From: CAIMFV01 sp040757715
Lineage (GTDB): Bacteria; Pseudomonadota; Alphaproteobacteria; Caulobacterales; Caulobacteraceae
Assembly (NCBI GenBank): GCA_040757715.1
Contig: JBFLWS010000001.1
Coordinates: 124,001-188,000 of the forward strand
DNA: 64,000 bases
Reading direction: 5' to 3'
Positions 34,970 to 44,045 of the stretch are shown one piece after another; within the stretch, counting starts at the first letter, position 1, and each line of letters opens with the position of its first letter. Below the pieces are notes generated by a model. The model saw only the letters and a list, made by a program, of their open reading frames with translations. It was not told where the DNA came from and did not search any database. A program made the translations under genes and the position numbers.

Positions 34970-35373
34970 TCCTCGGCGTCGGCTCCGACCTCACCGACAT
35001 TCGCCGCATCCAGGAGAGCCTGGACCGGTTCGGCGACCGCTTCGTGCAGCGGCTGTTCACCGAGATCGAACAGAAGCGCTCGGAGGGCAAGCTCGACCGC
35101 GCCGCCAGCTACGCCAAGCGTTTTGCGGCCAAGGAGGCCTGCGCCAAGGCGCTCGGCACCGGCTTTCGCAATGGCGTGTTCTGGCGCGACATGGGGGTGG
35201 TGAACATGCGTTCGGGTCGCCCCACCATGGCCCTTACCGGCGGCGCGGCCGAGCGCCTCGCGCACATCACGCCGCCGGGCATGAGCGCGGTGATCCATCT
35301 CAGCCTCACGGACGAGATTCCCTACGCCCAGGCCTTCGTGGTGATCGAAGCTCTGCCCGAGAATTCCACCTAA
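34966..35373 (+). CDS. acpS: Holo-[acyl-carrier-protein] synthase
   Basis: This 135-residue protein transfers the phosphopantetheine arm from coenzyme A to acyl carrier protein. The two signature segments are GVGSDLTDIRRI, with the Mg2+-binding Asp, and RFAAKEACAKALGTG, with the Glu and Lys. The start is GTG, overlapping pdxJ. A 106-base gap separates it from lepB, so a promoter for the lepB-rnc-era-recO set could lie there, though none was clear. Confidence 0.97.
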   Translation: MILGVGSDLTDIRRIQESLDRFGDRFVQRLFTEIEQKRSEGKLDRAASYAKRFAAKEACAKALGTGFRNGVFWRDMGVVNMRSGRPTMALTGGAAERLAHITPPGMSAVIHLSLTDEIPYAQAFVVIEALPENST

Positions 35374-35479
35374 CAGGTTGCTAACTTGCCCTCCTGCGTG
35401 GTTCCCATTAGCTAGGCGGCAAGCTGTTGCGCGTCAGGATCGGCGCGTATTTCGCCGATGATGTGAAAGAAAGTCGCTG

Positions 35480-36337
35480 ATGACCTCCACCGAGGACAAG
35501 TCCGCCGCCGTGGCCGCCAACGCCGGCCCCAAGCCGCACGGCGAGCTGATGGAGAACGGCAAGACCATCGTCTACGCCCTTTTGATCGCCCTCGTGCTGC
35601 GGGTGATTTTGTTCCAGCCCTTCACCATCCCCTCAGCCTCCATGGAGCCGACGCTCTATGAGGGCGACTACATCATCGTCTCCAAGTTCGCCTACGGTTG
35701 GTCCAAGCATTCGCTGCCGATCTCGCTGCCCATCTTCAAGGGCCGCATCTTCGAGCGCGCGCCCCAGCGCGGCGACATCGTGGTGTTCAAATGGCCCCAC
35801 GACGACAAGACCGACTACATCAAGCGCCTCATCGGCCTACCGGGCGATCGCATCCAGGTGAAGGGCGGCCAGCTGTTCATCAACGGCCAGGCCGTGCAGC
35901 GCAAGAACGTCGGCACCGGTGTCGCCACCTGTCCCGGCTCCAACGATCTGGAGCCCGGCGTACCGCGCTATCAGGAGACCTTCCCCGGCGGGAAGTCTAT
36001 CGTCACCGACAGCTGCACCGGCGCCACCGGCATCGCCGACAACACCGACGTGTTCGTGATCCCGGACCACTGTTTCTTCATGATGGGCGACAATCGCGAC
36101 AACTCGTCCGACAGCCGCTTCGACGCCTATCTGCCGCCCAACGCCGCGGCCAACGCCTGCCCGGGCTTTAACGGCAAGGATGGCGGCGGGCCGGGCGTGG
36201 GCTTCGTGCCGGCGGAAAACCTGGTGGGCAAGGCGGACATCATCCTGCTCTCCTGGCACAAGGGCGCCAGTCTCTTCTTGCCCTGGACCTGGTTCACCAA
36301 GGCGCGGCCGAGCCGGTTCTTCCACGTCCTGCAATGA
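35480..36337 (+). CDS. lepB: Signal peptidase I
   Basis: The 285-residue membrane protease cleaves signal peptides on the periplasmic face. One N-terminal helix (about 31-48) precedes box B with the nucleophile Ser in PSASMEPTL and the general-base Lys in DYIKRLIGLPGD. The GDNRDNSSDSR box E follows. A short insert with Cys residues lies between these boxes (TCPGSN and DSCTG), as in other alphaproteobacterial enzymes. The end overlaps rnc by ATGA, a conserved lepB-rnc-era order. Confidence 0.97.
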   Translation: MTSTEDKSAAVAANAGPKPHGELMENGKTIVYALLIALVLRVILFQPFTIPSASMEPTLYEGDYIIVSKFAYGWSKHSLPISLPIFKGRIFERAPQRGDIVVFKWPHDDKTDYIKRLIGLPGDRIQVKGGQLFINGQAVQRKNVGTGVATCPGSNDLEPGVPRYQETFPGGKSIVTDSCTGATGIADNTDVFVIPDHCFFMMGDNRDNSSDSRFDAYLPPNAAANACPGFNGKDGGGPGVGFVPAENLVGKADIILLSWHKGASLFLPWTWFTKARPSRFFHVLQ

Positions 36338-37029
36338 ACGACCGTAGCCGGGCGGTGGAGGCGCTGGAGGCGGCGCTGGGCCACAGCTTCGCCAAGCGCG
36401 CGCTGCTGGAAGAGGCCTTGACCCATTCCAGCGTGGGCCAGGGTCAGAAGCGCATCGCCGACAATGAGCGCCTGGAGTTTCTGGGCGACCGCATTCTCAA
36501 TCTGATGGTGGCCGAGGCCTTGATGGTCCGCCATCCAGGCGCCCGCGAGGGCGATCTTTCCAAACGCCTGCATGTGCTGGTGAGCCGCGAGACCTGCGCC
36601 ACGGCCGCACGCAAGCTGAACGTCGGAGCGGCCCTGCGCCTGCCGGGCGGGGAGACGCGCAGAGGCGCGCGCGACCAGGACACCATCCTCGCCGACGCCA
36701 TGGAGGCGATTTTCGCCGCCCTCTATCTCGATGCCGGTTTCGACGTCGTCCGCACGGTGTTCGAACAGCTTTGGGCCGAGGAGTTCGACAAGCTGGCCGA
36801 GGGCGGCTACGCCAATCCGAAGTCGGCGTTGCAGGAGCTGGCGGCGCAGCGCAAACTTGTCGCGCCGGCCTATGAAGTGGTCGGGCGCGAGGGCCCGGAC
36901 CATGCGCCGGAATTCACTGTGGCGGTGGAGGTGACGAGCCTCGGCCGCGCCGAAGCCAAGGGCCGCTCGCGCCAGGAAGCCGAGAAGGCCGCTGCCCGAA
37001 ACCTGTTATCCATGATCGAGACGCATTGA
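36334..37029 (+). CDS. rnc: Ribonuclease III
   Basis: The 231-residue enzyme cuts double-stranded RNA in rRNA and mRNA processing. The catalytic signature NERLEFLGDRIL lies at about 48-59, and a second acidic site is in DAMEAIFAALYLD. A C-terminal double-stranded RNA-binding domain (about 155-228) ends in AEAKGRSRQEAEKAAA. It overlaps lepB (ATGA) and era (TTGA), which favours coupled expression of the three. Confidence 0.97.
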   Translation: MNDRSRAVEALEAALGHSFAKRALLEEALTHSSVGQGQKRIADNERLEFLGDRILNLMVAEALMVRHPGAREGDLSKRLHVLVSRETCATAARKLNVGAALRLPGGETRRGARDQDTILADAMEAIFAALYLDAGFDVVRTVFEQLWAEEFDKLAEGGYANPKSALQELAAQRKLVAPAYEVVGREGPDHAPEFTVAVEVTSLGRAEAKGRSRQEAEKAAARNLLSMIETH

Positions 37030-37988
37030 CCACCTCCGAAACCCCCTCTGACATCCCCACCCGCGCCGGCTTCGTCGCCGTCATCGGCGCCCCCAACGCC
37101 GGCAAGTCCACCCTGGTGAACCGCCTGGTGGGGTCCAAGGTCTCCATCGTCACCCAGAAAGTGCAGACGACGCGTTTTCCCGTGCGGGGCGTGGCCATGG
37201 CGGGCCAGACCCAGATCGTGCTGGTCGACACCCCCGGCGTGTTCAAGCCGCGCCGGCGCCTCGACCGGGCCATGGTGCGCGCCGCCTGGACCGGGGCCGA
37301 GGACGCCGATGTGGTGCTGCACATGGTGGACGCCGCCGGCGAACTCGCCGCTGAGTCCGGCGAGGGCAAGGCCGCCGACCGTCGTTCCGCCGAGGACGCC
37401 GAGACCATCATCGAAGGCCTGAAGGCCTCCGGAACCAAGGCGATCCTCGCCCTCAACAAGGTGGACGAGGTGAAGCGCGATCGCCTGCTCGCCCTCGCCC
37501 AACGCCTGTTCGACACCGGGGTCTATTCCGAGGTGTTCATGATTTCCGCAGCCAATGGCTCCGGCGTGGACGACCTGAAAGCTCGCCTCGCCGAGCTGAT
37601 GCCGGAAGGCGTCTGGCTCTATCCCGAGGACGAGACCGCCGATCTGCCGGTGCGGTTGCTGGCCGCCGAGATCACGCGCGAGAAGCTCTATCTGCGGGTT
37701 CACGAAGAGCTGCCCTACGCCGCCGCCGTGGAGACCACCGCCTTCAAGGAGCTGAAGGACGGCGGCGTGCGCATCGAACAGTCCATCTTTGTGGAGCGGG
37801 AAGGGCAGCGCGCCATTCTCCTCGGCAAGAACGGCCAGACCCTGAAGTGGATCGGCGCTCACGCCCGCGAGGAGCTCACCGAGATCCTCGACCGCCCCGT
37901 GCACCTCTTCCTGCACGTGCTGGTGAAGCCGGAATGGCAGGAACAGCGCGAATTCTACCGGGACGTCGGCCTCGACTATGACGCCTGA
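37026..37988 (+). CDS. era: GTPase Era
   Basis: The 320-residue protein has GTPase motifs G1 GAPNAGKST, G3 DTPG and G4 NKVD, then a C-terminal KH domain containing GKNGQTLKWIGAHAR. Era binds the 3' end of 16S rRNA and helps assemble the small subunit. The TTG start overlaps the rnc stop. An Ala/Asp/Glu-rich insert near residues 105-125 (AAESGEGKAADRR) lies between G3 and G4. recO follows after 15 bases. Confidence 0.97.
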   Translation: MTTSETPSDIPTRAGFVAVIGAPNAGKSTLVNRLVGSKVSIVTQKVQTTRFPVRGVAMAGQTQIVLVDTPGVFKPRRRLDRAMVRAAWTGAEDADVVLHMVDAAGELAAESGEGKAADRRSAEDAETIIEGLKASGTKAILALNKVDEVKRDRLLALAQRLFDTGVYSEVFMISAANGSGVDDLKARLAELMPEGVWLYPEDETADLPVRLLAAEITREKLYLRVHEELPYAAAVETTAFKELKDGGVRIEQSIFVEREGQRAILLGKNGQTLKWIGAHAREELTEILDRPVHLFLHVLVKPEWQEQREFYRDVGLDYDA

Positions 37989-38003
37989 CGCGCGTTCGGT
38001 CTG

Positions 38004-38735
38004 ATGGATTTCGAAGACGAGGCCTATGTGCTGGCGGCGCGCCCGTTCGGCGAGAGCGGGGCCATCGTCGAGTTCCTGACAGAGAGCCGCGGCCGCTGGG
38101 TCGCCCACGTGGCCGGCGGCGCGTCCCGGCGATTGCGCGGCGTGCTGCAGCCGGGCGGGCAGGGGGTGGTGCGCTACCGCGCCCGCACCTCCGAACAGCT
38201 CGGGACGGCGAGTTTCGAGCCGCAGGGGGAGGGTCCGGCCGCCCTGTTCGATGAGGCCCTGGCCCTCACCGGCCTCGCCTCGGCCGCGGCGGTGGCCTCC
38301 GGCGCTCTGCCGGAACGCGAGGCTCATCCGGGGGCCTACCACGCCCTTACCGCGCTCATCGCCGCCTTCGCCGTGCCGGAGGTGTGGCCCGCGGTCTATG
38401 TGCGCTTCGAGGCGGGGCTCCTCGACGAGCTCGGCTTTGGCCTCGACCTCTCCCGCTGTGCGGCGACGGGGGCTGTGGATGATCTCGCCTATGTCAGCCC
38501 CAAGACCGGGCGAGCGGTGAGCCGCGAGGCTGGCGCGCCCTATCACGATCGCCTGTTTCGCCTGCCGCCGTTCCTGCTCTCAGCACAGTCGGGGCTCGAG
38601 AGCGACGATGTGGAGGCCGGCCTTTCCATCACCGGCTTTTTCCTGGAGCGGTTCGTGTTCGGCCCCCTGAACCGCCCCCTGCCGCCGGCGCGGACCTGGC
38701 TGCTCGACAAGCTGCGCGATGGGGGACGGCTTTAG
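38004..38735 (+). CDS. recO: DNA repair protein RecO
   Basis: The 243-residue protein has an N-terminal OB-fold (EDEAYVLAARPFGESGAIVEFLT) and a C-terminal helical region, the usual RecO plan and length. RecO anneals single strands and, with RecR, loads RecA at gaps. The zinc-finger cysteines of some RecO proteins are reduced here to one region around LSRCAATG. It follows era by 15 bases and is the last gene of this run before parC. Confidence 0.93.
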   Translation: MDFEDEAYVLAARPFGESGAIVEFLTESRGRWVAHVAGGASRRLRGVLQPGGQGVVRYRARTSEQLGTASFEPQGEGPAALFDEALALTGLASAAAVASGALPEREAHPGAYHALTALIAAFAVPEVWPAVYVRFEAGLLDELGFGLDLSRCAATGAVDDLAYVSPKTGRAVSREAGAPYHDRLFRLPPFLLSAQSGLESDDVEAGLSITGFFLERFVFGPLNRPLPPARTWLLDKLRDGGRL

Positions 38736-38781
38736 CGCTCCGCCTTTGCTCCGCCGCCTTCGACTCGGATAGAAGGCCAGG

Positions 38782-41028
38782 ATGACCAAGCCCGTTGTTC
38801 CGCCGCCCCCTGAAGACGGCGGCCGCATCATCGATGAACCGCTGTCCGACGCCCTGTCGCGGCGCTACCTCGCCTATGCGCTCTCCACCATCATGAACCG
38901 GGCCCTGCCCGACGTGCGCGACGGCTTGAAGCCGGTGCACCGGCGCCTGCTCTACGCCATGCGCGTGTTGCGGCTGGAGCCCCAGTCCACCGCCAAGAAG
39001 TGCGCCCGCGTGGTGGGCGACGTTATCGGCAAGTTCCACCCGCACGGGGACACCGCCGTCTATGACGCCCTGGTGCGCCTCGCCCAGGAGTTCGCCCAAC
39101 GCTATCCGCTCATCGACGGCCAGGGCAATTTCGGCAATATCGACGGCGATAACGCCGCGGCCATGCGTTACACCGAGTGCAAGCTGACCCCGGCGGCGCA
39201 GCTGCTCCTCGACGGCATCGACGAGGACGCGGTGGATTTCCGCGCCACCTATGACGGCGAGGACCAGGAGCCGGTGGTGCTGCCGGCCGCCTTCCCCAAC
39301 CTGTTGGCCAACGGGGCTTCGGGCATCGCCGTGGGCATGGCCACCTCCATCCCACCGCACAATGCGGGCGAGCTGATCGACGCCTGCCTCCTTTTGCTGC
39401 AACGCCCAGACGCTGACGTCAGCGACCTGATGGCGCGGGTTATCGGACCGGATTTTCCCACCGGCGGGATCATCGTCGAGTCGCCGGCTTCGCTCCTCGA
39501 GACCTATCGCACCGGCCGGGGCGGGGTGCGCCTGCGCGCCCGCTGGGAGATCGAGAAGATCGAGCGGGGCGGCTGGCGCGTGGTGGTCACCGAAATTCCC
39601 TATCAGGTGCAGAAGTCGCGCCTGGTGGAGCAGCTTGCGGGTCTCATCGAGCAGAAGAAGGCGCCCCTCCTGGGCGACGTGCGCGATGAGTCCGCCGAGA
39701 CCGTGCGCCTCGTGATCGAGCCCAAGGCTCGCACGGTGGAGCCCGATCACCTGATGGAGAGCCTGTTCCGGCTCTGCGATCTCGAGATCCGCTTCCCGGT
39801 GAACATGAACGTGCTCGACGCCACCGGCACGCCCGGCGTGATGGGGTTGAAGCCGGCCTTGAAGGCCTTCCTCGATCACCGTCGCGAAGTGACCAGCCGG
39901 CGGGCCAGTTGGCGGCTCGGCAAGATCGAGGCGCGGCTGCACATCCTCGACGGCATGCTCATCGTCTTCCTCAATCTGGACGAGGTGATCCGCATCGTTC
40001 GCTTCGAGGACGAGCCGAAACAGAAGCTCATCGATACCTTCAGCCTCACCGAGGTCCAGGCCGACGCCATCCTCAACACCCGCCTGCGCCAACTGGCCAA
40101 GCTGGAGGAGATGGAGCTGCGCCGGGAGCACGCCGAGCTGTCGGCGGAGCGCGACGGCCTCGCGGCGCTGCTCGGCTCGGAGAAGATGCAGTGGGACAAG
40201 GTGGCCGGGGACCTGCGCCAAGTGCGCGAGGTGCTGAACGCCGGCGGGCTCGGCAAGCGCCGCTCGACCCTCTCCGAAGCGCCCGCCGTGGAGGCCGCGC
40301 CGCCGATGGAGGCCTTCGTCCCTCGCGAGCCGATTAGCGTCATCCTCTCCGAGCGCGGCTGGATCCGCGCCGCCAAGGGCAAGGTGGACGATCCCTCCGA
40401 GCTGAAGTTCAAGGAGGGCGACAAGCTCGCCTTCCTCATTCCCGCCGAGACCACCGACAAGCTGGTGCTGTTCGCCTCGGATGGGCGCGCCTTCACCCTG
40501 CCGTGCGACAAGCTGCCCTCGGCGCGGGGGCAGGGCGAGCCCCTGCGGCTGATGCTCGACCTGGAAGACCATGTGAAGCTCGTCGCGGTGTTCCCGTTCA
40601 AGGAGGGGCGCAAGCGCTTCGTGGCCTCGTCGGGCGGCTATGGCTTCGTCGTGCCGGAGGAGGAGCTCCTGGCCAACCGCAAGGCCGGCAAGCAGGTGCT
40701 CAATGTCGACGGCGGCGAGACCCAGGTGGTGTTGGCGGTGGACGGCGATCAGGTGGCGGTGGCTGGCGACAACAGCAAGCTGCTGATCTTCCCCCTGGAG
40801 GAGTTGCCGGAAATGCCTCGTGGCAAGGGCGTGAAGCTGCAGTCCTATCGCGAGGGGGGCTTGCGCGACGCGCTCATCTTCTCGAGCGAGGCGGGGGGCT
40901 ACTGGATCGACAGCTCGGGCCGACGCCGCGAATGGGCCGGCTGGCGCGAATGGGTCGGCAAGCGCGCCGGCGCCGGCAAGCTGGCCCCCAAGGGCTTCCC
41001 CATGAGCCGCCGCTTCACCCCGCGCTAG
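38782..41028 (+). CDS. parC: DNA topoisomerase IV subunit A
   Basis: The 748-residue protein has the type IIA breakage-reunion domain. ALPDVRDGLKPVHRR opens the domain, KFHPHGDTAVYD is the quinolone-region segment, and the catalytic Tyr is in AMRYTEC. The C-terminal beta-propeller contains variants of the GyrA-type repeats but no canonical GyrA box, which supports ParC over GyrA. The enzyme decatenates daughter chromosomes together with ParE. The ATG follows recO by 46 bases; lexA converges on it. Confidence 0.94.
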   Translation: MTKPVVPPPPEDGGRIIDEPLSDALSRRYLAYALSTIMNRALPDVRDGLKPVHRRLLYAMRVLRLEPQSTAKKCARVVGDVIGKFHPHGDTAVYDALVRLAQEFAQRYPLIDGQGNFGNIDGDNAAAMRYTECKLTPAAQLLLDGIDEDAVDFRATYDGEDQEPVVLPAAFPNLLANGASGIAVGMATSIPPHNAGELIDACLLLLQRPDADVSDLMARVIGPDFPTGGIIVESPASLLETYRTGRGGVRLRARWEIEKIERGGWRVVVTEIPYQVQKSRLVEQLAGLIEQKKAPLLGDVRDESAETVRLVIEPKARTVEPDHLMESLFRLCDLEIRFPVNMNVLDATGTPGVMGLKPALKAFLDHRREVTSRRASWRLGKIEARLHILDGMLIVFLNLDEVIRIVRFEDEPKQKLIDTFSLTEVQADAILNTRLRQLAKLEEMELRREHAELSAERDGLAALLGSEKMQWDKVAGDLRQVREVLNAGGLGKRRSTLSEAPAVEAAPPMEAFVPREPISVILSERGWIRAAKGKVDDPSELKFKEGDKLAFLIPAETTDKLVLFASDGRAFTLPCDKLPSARGQGEPLRLMLDLEDHVKLVAVFPFKEGRKRFVASSGGYGFVVPEEELLANRKAGKQVLNVDGGETQVVLAVDGDQVAVAGDNSKLLIFPLEELPEMPRGKGVKLQSYREGGLRDALIFSSEAGGYWIDSSGRRREWAGWREWVGKRAGAGKLAPKGFPMSRRFTPR

Positions 41029-41049
41029 GGCCGGAGCGGCGCTACGACC

Positions 41050-41760
41050 TCAGTGATAGCGGCGGATTAGGCCGACCAGCTTGCCCTGCACCGCCACCTG
41101 TTCGGGGCCGTAGATGCGGGTCTCATAGGCCTTGTTGGCGGGCTCCAGCGCAATGGCCCCGCCGCGCCGGCGCAGGCGCTTCAGGGTGGCTTCCTCGTCC
41201 ATCACGAGGGCGACGACGATATCGCCGTTGGCGGCGCTGTCGCAGCGGCGGATCACCACATAGTCGCCGTCGAAAATGCCGGCCTCGATCATGGAATCGC
41301 CCTGGACCTCGAGCACGAAGTGTTCGCCAGAGCCGAGCAGCGCTTCAGGCACCACCACCCGGTCGCGTTCATGCTGAATGGCCTCGATGGGGGTGCCGGC
41401 GGCGATCTTACCCAGCACCGGCAGTTCGCGGGCGTCCTGCATGTCGAAGGCCGGCGCCGGCGCGGGCGGGCTCGAGGCGCCGCCGCCTTCCACCACCTTG
41501 GGCCGGAAGGCCTGGCGACCACCGGCGGGCGCCGCCGTGGTGGCCTGTTCGGGTAGCTTCACCACCTCCAGCGCTCGCGCCCTATGGGCGAGCCTGCGGA
41601 TGAAGCCGCGCTCTTCCAGGGCCGTGATCAGCCGGTGGATGCCGGACTTGGAGGCGAGATCGAGGGCCTCCTTCATTTCGTCGAAGGAAGGCGAGACGCC
41701 GCTCTCCTTGATGCGTTCATGAATGAACATCAGGAGCTCGTGCTGTTTGCGCGTCAACAT
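41050..41760 (-). CDS. lexA: LexA repressor of the SOS response
   Basis: The 236-residue protein has an N-terminal winged helix-turn-helix (1-65), a linker rich in Ala/Pro, and a C-terminal S24 protease domain. The self-cleavage site is Ala121-Gly122 (KIAAGTPI), the nucleophile Ser156 is in GDSMIEAG and the base Lys194 is in ATLKRLRR. RecA filaments trigger self-cleavage and release the SOS genes. An alphaproteobacterial-type operator lies 56 bases upstream, so autoregulation is expected. Confidence 0.97.
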   Translation of the reverse strand: MLTRKQHELLMFIHERIKESGVSPSFDEMKEALDLASKSGIHRLITALEERGFIRRLAHRARALEVVKLPEQATTAAPAGGRQAFRPKVVEGGGASSPPAPAPAFDMQDARELPVLGKIAAGTPIEAIQHERDRVVVPEALLGSGEHFVLEVQGDSMIEAGIFDGDYVVIRRCDSAANGDIVVALVMDEEATLKRLRRRGGAIALEPANKAYETRIYGPEQVAVQGKLVGLIRRYH

Positions 41761-41815
41761 GGGCGGCCTCGCCGGCTGGCGTTCCGAGACTCAGCGTCCA
41801 GAACAAATCACGTAC

Positions 41816-41844
41816 GTTCTCTATGCGTTCCCGGTTAAAGTCAA
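41816..41844 (-). promoter_or_regulatory. LexA (SOS) box and probable lexA promoter
   Basis: GTTC-N7-GTTC is perfect at 41816-41830 (on the minus strand GAAC-N7-GAAC), the direct-repeat operator used by LexA in alphaproteobacteria. On the minus strand TTGACT (41844-41839) could be the -35 and TAGAGA (41823-41818) the -10, spaced 15 bases, so the operator would cover the -10 region. The box is a strong call; the promoter elements are weaker. Confidence 0.85.
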
Positions 41845-41884
41845 GTTACCGTGTCGCTTAAAGCCTAGAGATTGTACCAAGCCG

Positions 41885-43195
41885 CTATTTTGTGGGTTTG
41901 GCCGCCACGCGCCACACGATTTCGCCTACGTCGTCGGCCACCAGGAGCGCGCCGGCGCTATCCACCGCCACGCCCACCGGACGACCATGGGTCTCGCCCT
42001 TGGCGTTGAGGAAGCCGGTGAGGAAATCTTTCGGCAGGCCCGTGGGCCGACCGTGGTCGAAGGCCACGAACGCCACCTTGTAGCCGGAGGGCGGCTTGCG
42101 GTTCCAGGAGCCGTGCTCGCCGATATAGGCGCCCGAGCGCCACGGCTCGGGGAAGCTCGCTCCGGCGTAGAAGGTAAGGCCCAGCGGCGCTACGTGACCG
42201 CCCAGGGCGTAGTCGGGGGCGATGGCCTTTTGCACCATGTCCGGGCGAACTGGCTTCACCCGGGCGTCCACGTGCTGGCCCCAATAGCTCCAGGGCCAGC
42301 CATAAAAGCCGCCGTCCTTCACCGCCACCAGGTAATCCGGCGGCGTCTCATTCCCCAGCATGTCGCGCTCGTTCACCACCGCCCACAGCTGGCTAGTCCC
42401 TGGCTGGAGGGTGAGGCCGTTGGCGTTGCGCAGGCCCGAGGCGAAGACGCGCTTTCCCGACCCGTCGAGGTTCATGACGAGGATGAGGGCGCGACCTTGC
42501 TCCGGCTCAAGACCGTGGTCGGCGATGTTGGAGTCTGAACCAACCGAGACGTAGAGCGTCTTGCCGTCTGCGCTCAGGGCCAGGTCGCGGGTCCAATGGT
42601 CGTTGGGGGCGTTGGCGGGCAGGTCGGCGATCTTTTGCGGCTTGGCGGTGATCTCCGTGTCGCCGAGCTTGTAGGGGAAGCGCACCACGGCGTCGGTGTC
42701 GGCGACATAGAGATAGCCGTCGGCATAGGCGACGCCGAAGGGTGAGACGAGGCCCTTGATCAGCAAGTGCCGTTCGGCGGCGCGTCCTTGCGCGTCGACA
42801 CCGCGCAGGAGCGTGATTTCATTGGGGCTAGCGACCCCAGCGCCGGCGGCGGCCATCACGTGCTTGGCGATCCACGCCTCCAGATCCGCGGGCGGATGCT
42901 CCACCTTGTTCGCCTGCACCACCAGCACGTCGCCATTGGGCAACACATGCAGATTGCGGGGGTGATGCAGGCCTTCGGCGTAGCGCGACACGGAGAATCC
43001 GGCCGGCGCCGTCGGCGCTTCGCCGGCCGCCCAGCCGATGGGCTTGGCGATCTGGATGGTGGGCAAGGCGCCTGCCTTGGGGTCCGGAATTTTCGGGTTG
43101 GGGCCGACGCTGTCGTCACCCGCAGGTTTGGACGCGCCGCAGGCGCTCAACATCAAAGCCGCGCCCAGCGCCGCGGCGGTAATTCCGATCTTCAT
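41885..43195 (-). CDS. Lipoprotein, PQQ-dependent sugar (sorbosone/glucose) dehydrogenase-like
   Basis: About 436 residues. The N-terminus MKIGITAAALGAALMLSACG is a lipoprotein signal with lipobox LSAC. The rest resembles the six-bladed propeller of soluble PQQ glucose/sorbosone dehydrogenases, with the VDSAGALLVADDVGEIVW C-terminal blade. Such proteins oxidise aldoses or pentosones in the periplasm when PQQ is bound, but many homologues have no proven activity. The start at 43195 (minus) is set by the signal and by GGAGAGG upstream. It lies between trpC and lexA on the same strand. Confidence 0.85.
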   Translation of the reverse strand: MKIGITAAALGAALMLSACGASKPAGDDSVGPNPKIPDPKAGALPTIQIAKPIGWAAGEAPTAPAGFSVSRYAEGLHHPRNLHVLPNGDVLVVQANKVEHPPADLEAWIAKHVMAAAGAGVASPNEITLLRGVDAQGRAAERHLLIKGLVSPFGVAYADGYLYVADTDAVVRFPYKLGDTEITAKPQKIADLPANAPNDHWTRDLALSADGKTLYVSVGSDSNIADHGLEPEQGRALILVMNLDGSGKRVFASGLRNANGLTLQPGTSQLWAVVNERDMLGNETPPDYLVAVKDGGFYGWPWSYWGQHVDARVKPVRPDMVQKAIAPDYALGGHVAPLGLTFYAGASFPEPWRSGAYIGEHGSWNRKPPSGYKVAFVAFDHGRPTGLPKDFLTGFLNAKGETHGRPVGVAVDSAGALLVADDVGEIVWRVAAKPTK

Positions 43196-43250
43196 GAGGC
43201 CTCTCCCGTTTCCCCGCGGCGATGTTAACACCGTTAGGACGGGAAGAAAG

Positions 43251-44045
43251 TCATGGGCGATGGAGCAGGGCCCGCGTGGCGGCGGCCACATCGTCCTGGC
43301 GCATCAGGCTCTCGCCCACCAGCATGGCCACTGCGCCGGCCTTGGCCATGCGCGCCGCGTCCGCCGGGGTGAAGAGGCCGCTCTCGGTGACGAGGAAGGC
43401 GCCGTTCGGGCGCATGGGCGCGAGGCGTTCGGTGACCGCGAGGTCCACCTCGAAGGTCTTCAGGTTGCGATTGTTCACCCCCACCAGCTTGGCCTCCAGT
43501 CGTCCCGCGCGCTCCATCTCGGCCTCGTCATGCACCTCGACCAGGGCGTCCATGCCGAACTGCGTCGCTTCGGCGTAGAGCTCGGCGGCCAGGGCGTCGT
43601 CCACCATGGCCATGATGATGAGAATGGCGTCGGCGCCGAGGCTGCGGGATTCGGCCACCTGCCAGGGGTCGACCAGGAAATCCTTGCGCAGGGCGGGCAG
43701 GGCGCAGGCTTCCCGTGCGGCGGTGAGGAAGGCGTCGGCGCCTTGGAAGCTCGGCCCGTCGGTGAGCACGGAGAGGCAGGCCGCGCCACCGGTCGCATAG
43801 GCCGTCGCGAGGGCAGGGGGATCGAAGTCTGCGCGGATCAGACCGCGGGACGGGCTCGCCTTCTTGATCTCCGCGATGAGGGCGAGGCGGCCATCCCCCG
43901 ACTTCGCCGCCAGCGCCTTGGCGAAGCCGCGGGGCGGCGAGGCTGTCTTGGCCGCGGCGTCCACGTCATTCTGGCTGCGGGCGGCTTTGCGCTGCGCCAC
44001 GTCCTCGCGCTTGTAGGCGGCGATCTTGGCGAGGACGTCGGTCAT
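43251..44045 (-). CDS. trpC: Indole-3-glycerol phosphate synthase
   Basis: The 264-residue TIM-barrel enzyme closes the indole ring during tryptophan synthesis. It has LIAEIKKASPSRG, LRKDFLVDPWQ with active-site residues, and the C-terminal LVGESLM phosphate site. VGVNNRNLKTFEVDL also matches the family. The start overlaps the trpD stop by four bases (ATGA), so trpG-trpD-trpC are read as one unit. It is a stand-alone TrpC without a fused TrpF. Confidence 0.97.
   Translation of the reverse strand: MTDVLAKIAAYKREDVAQRKAARSQNDVDAAAKTASPPRGFAKALAAKSGDGRLALIAEIKKASPSRGLIRADFDPPALATAYATGGAACLSVLTDGPSFQGADAFLTAAREACALPALRKDFLVDPWQVAESRSLGADAILIIMAMVDDALAAELYAEATQFGMDALVEVHDEAEMERAGRLEAKLVGVNNRNLKTFEVDLAVTERLAPMRPNGAFLVTESGLFTPADAARMAKAGAVAMLVGESLMRQDDVAAATRALLHRP

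Noticed and set aside
38629..40572. 647-codon frame antisense to parC
   Set aside because: The plus-strand product is a full topoisomerase IV subunit; the opposite frame shows no family pattern.
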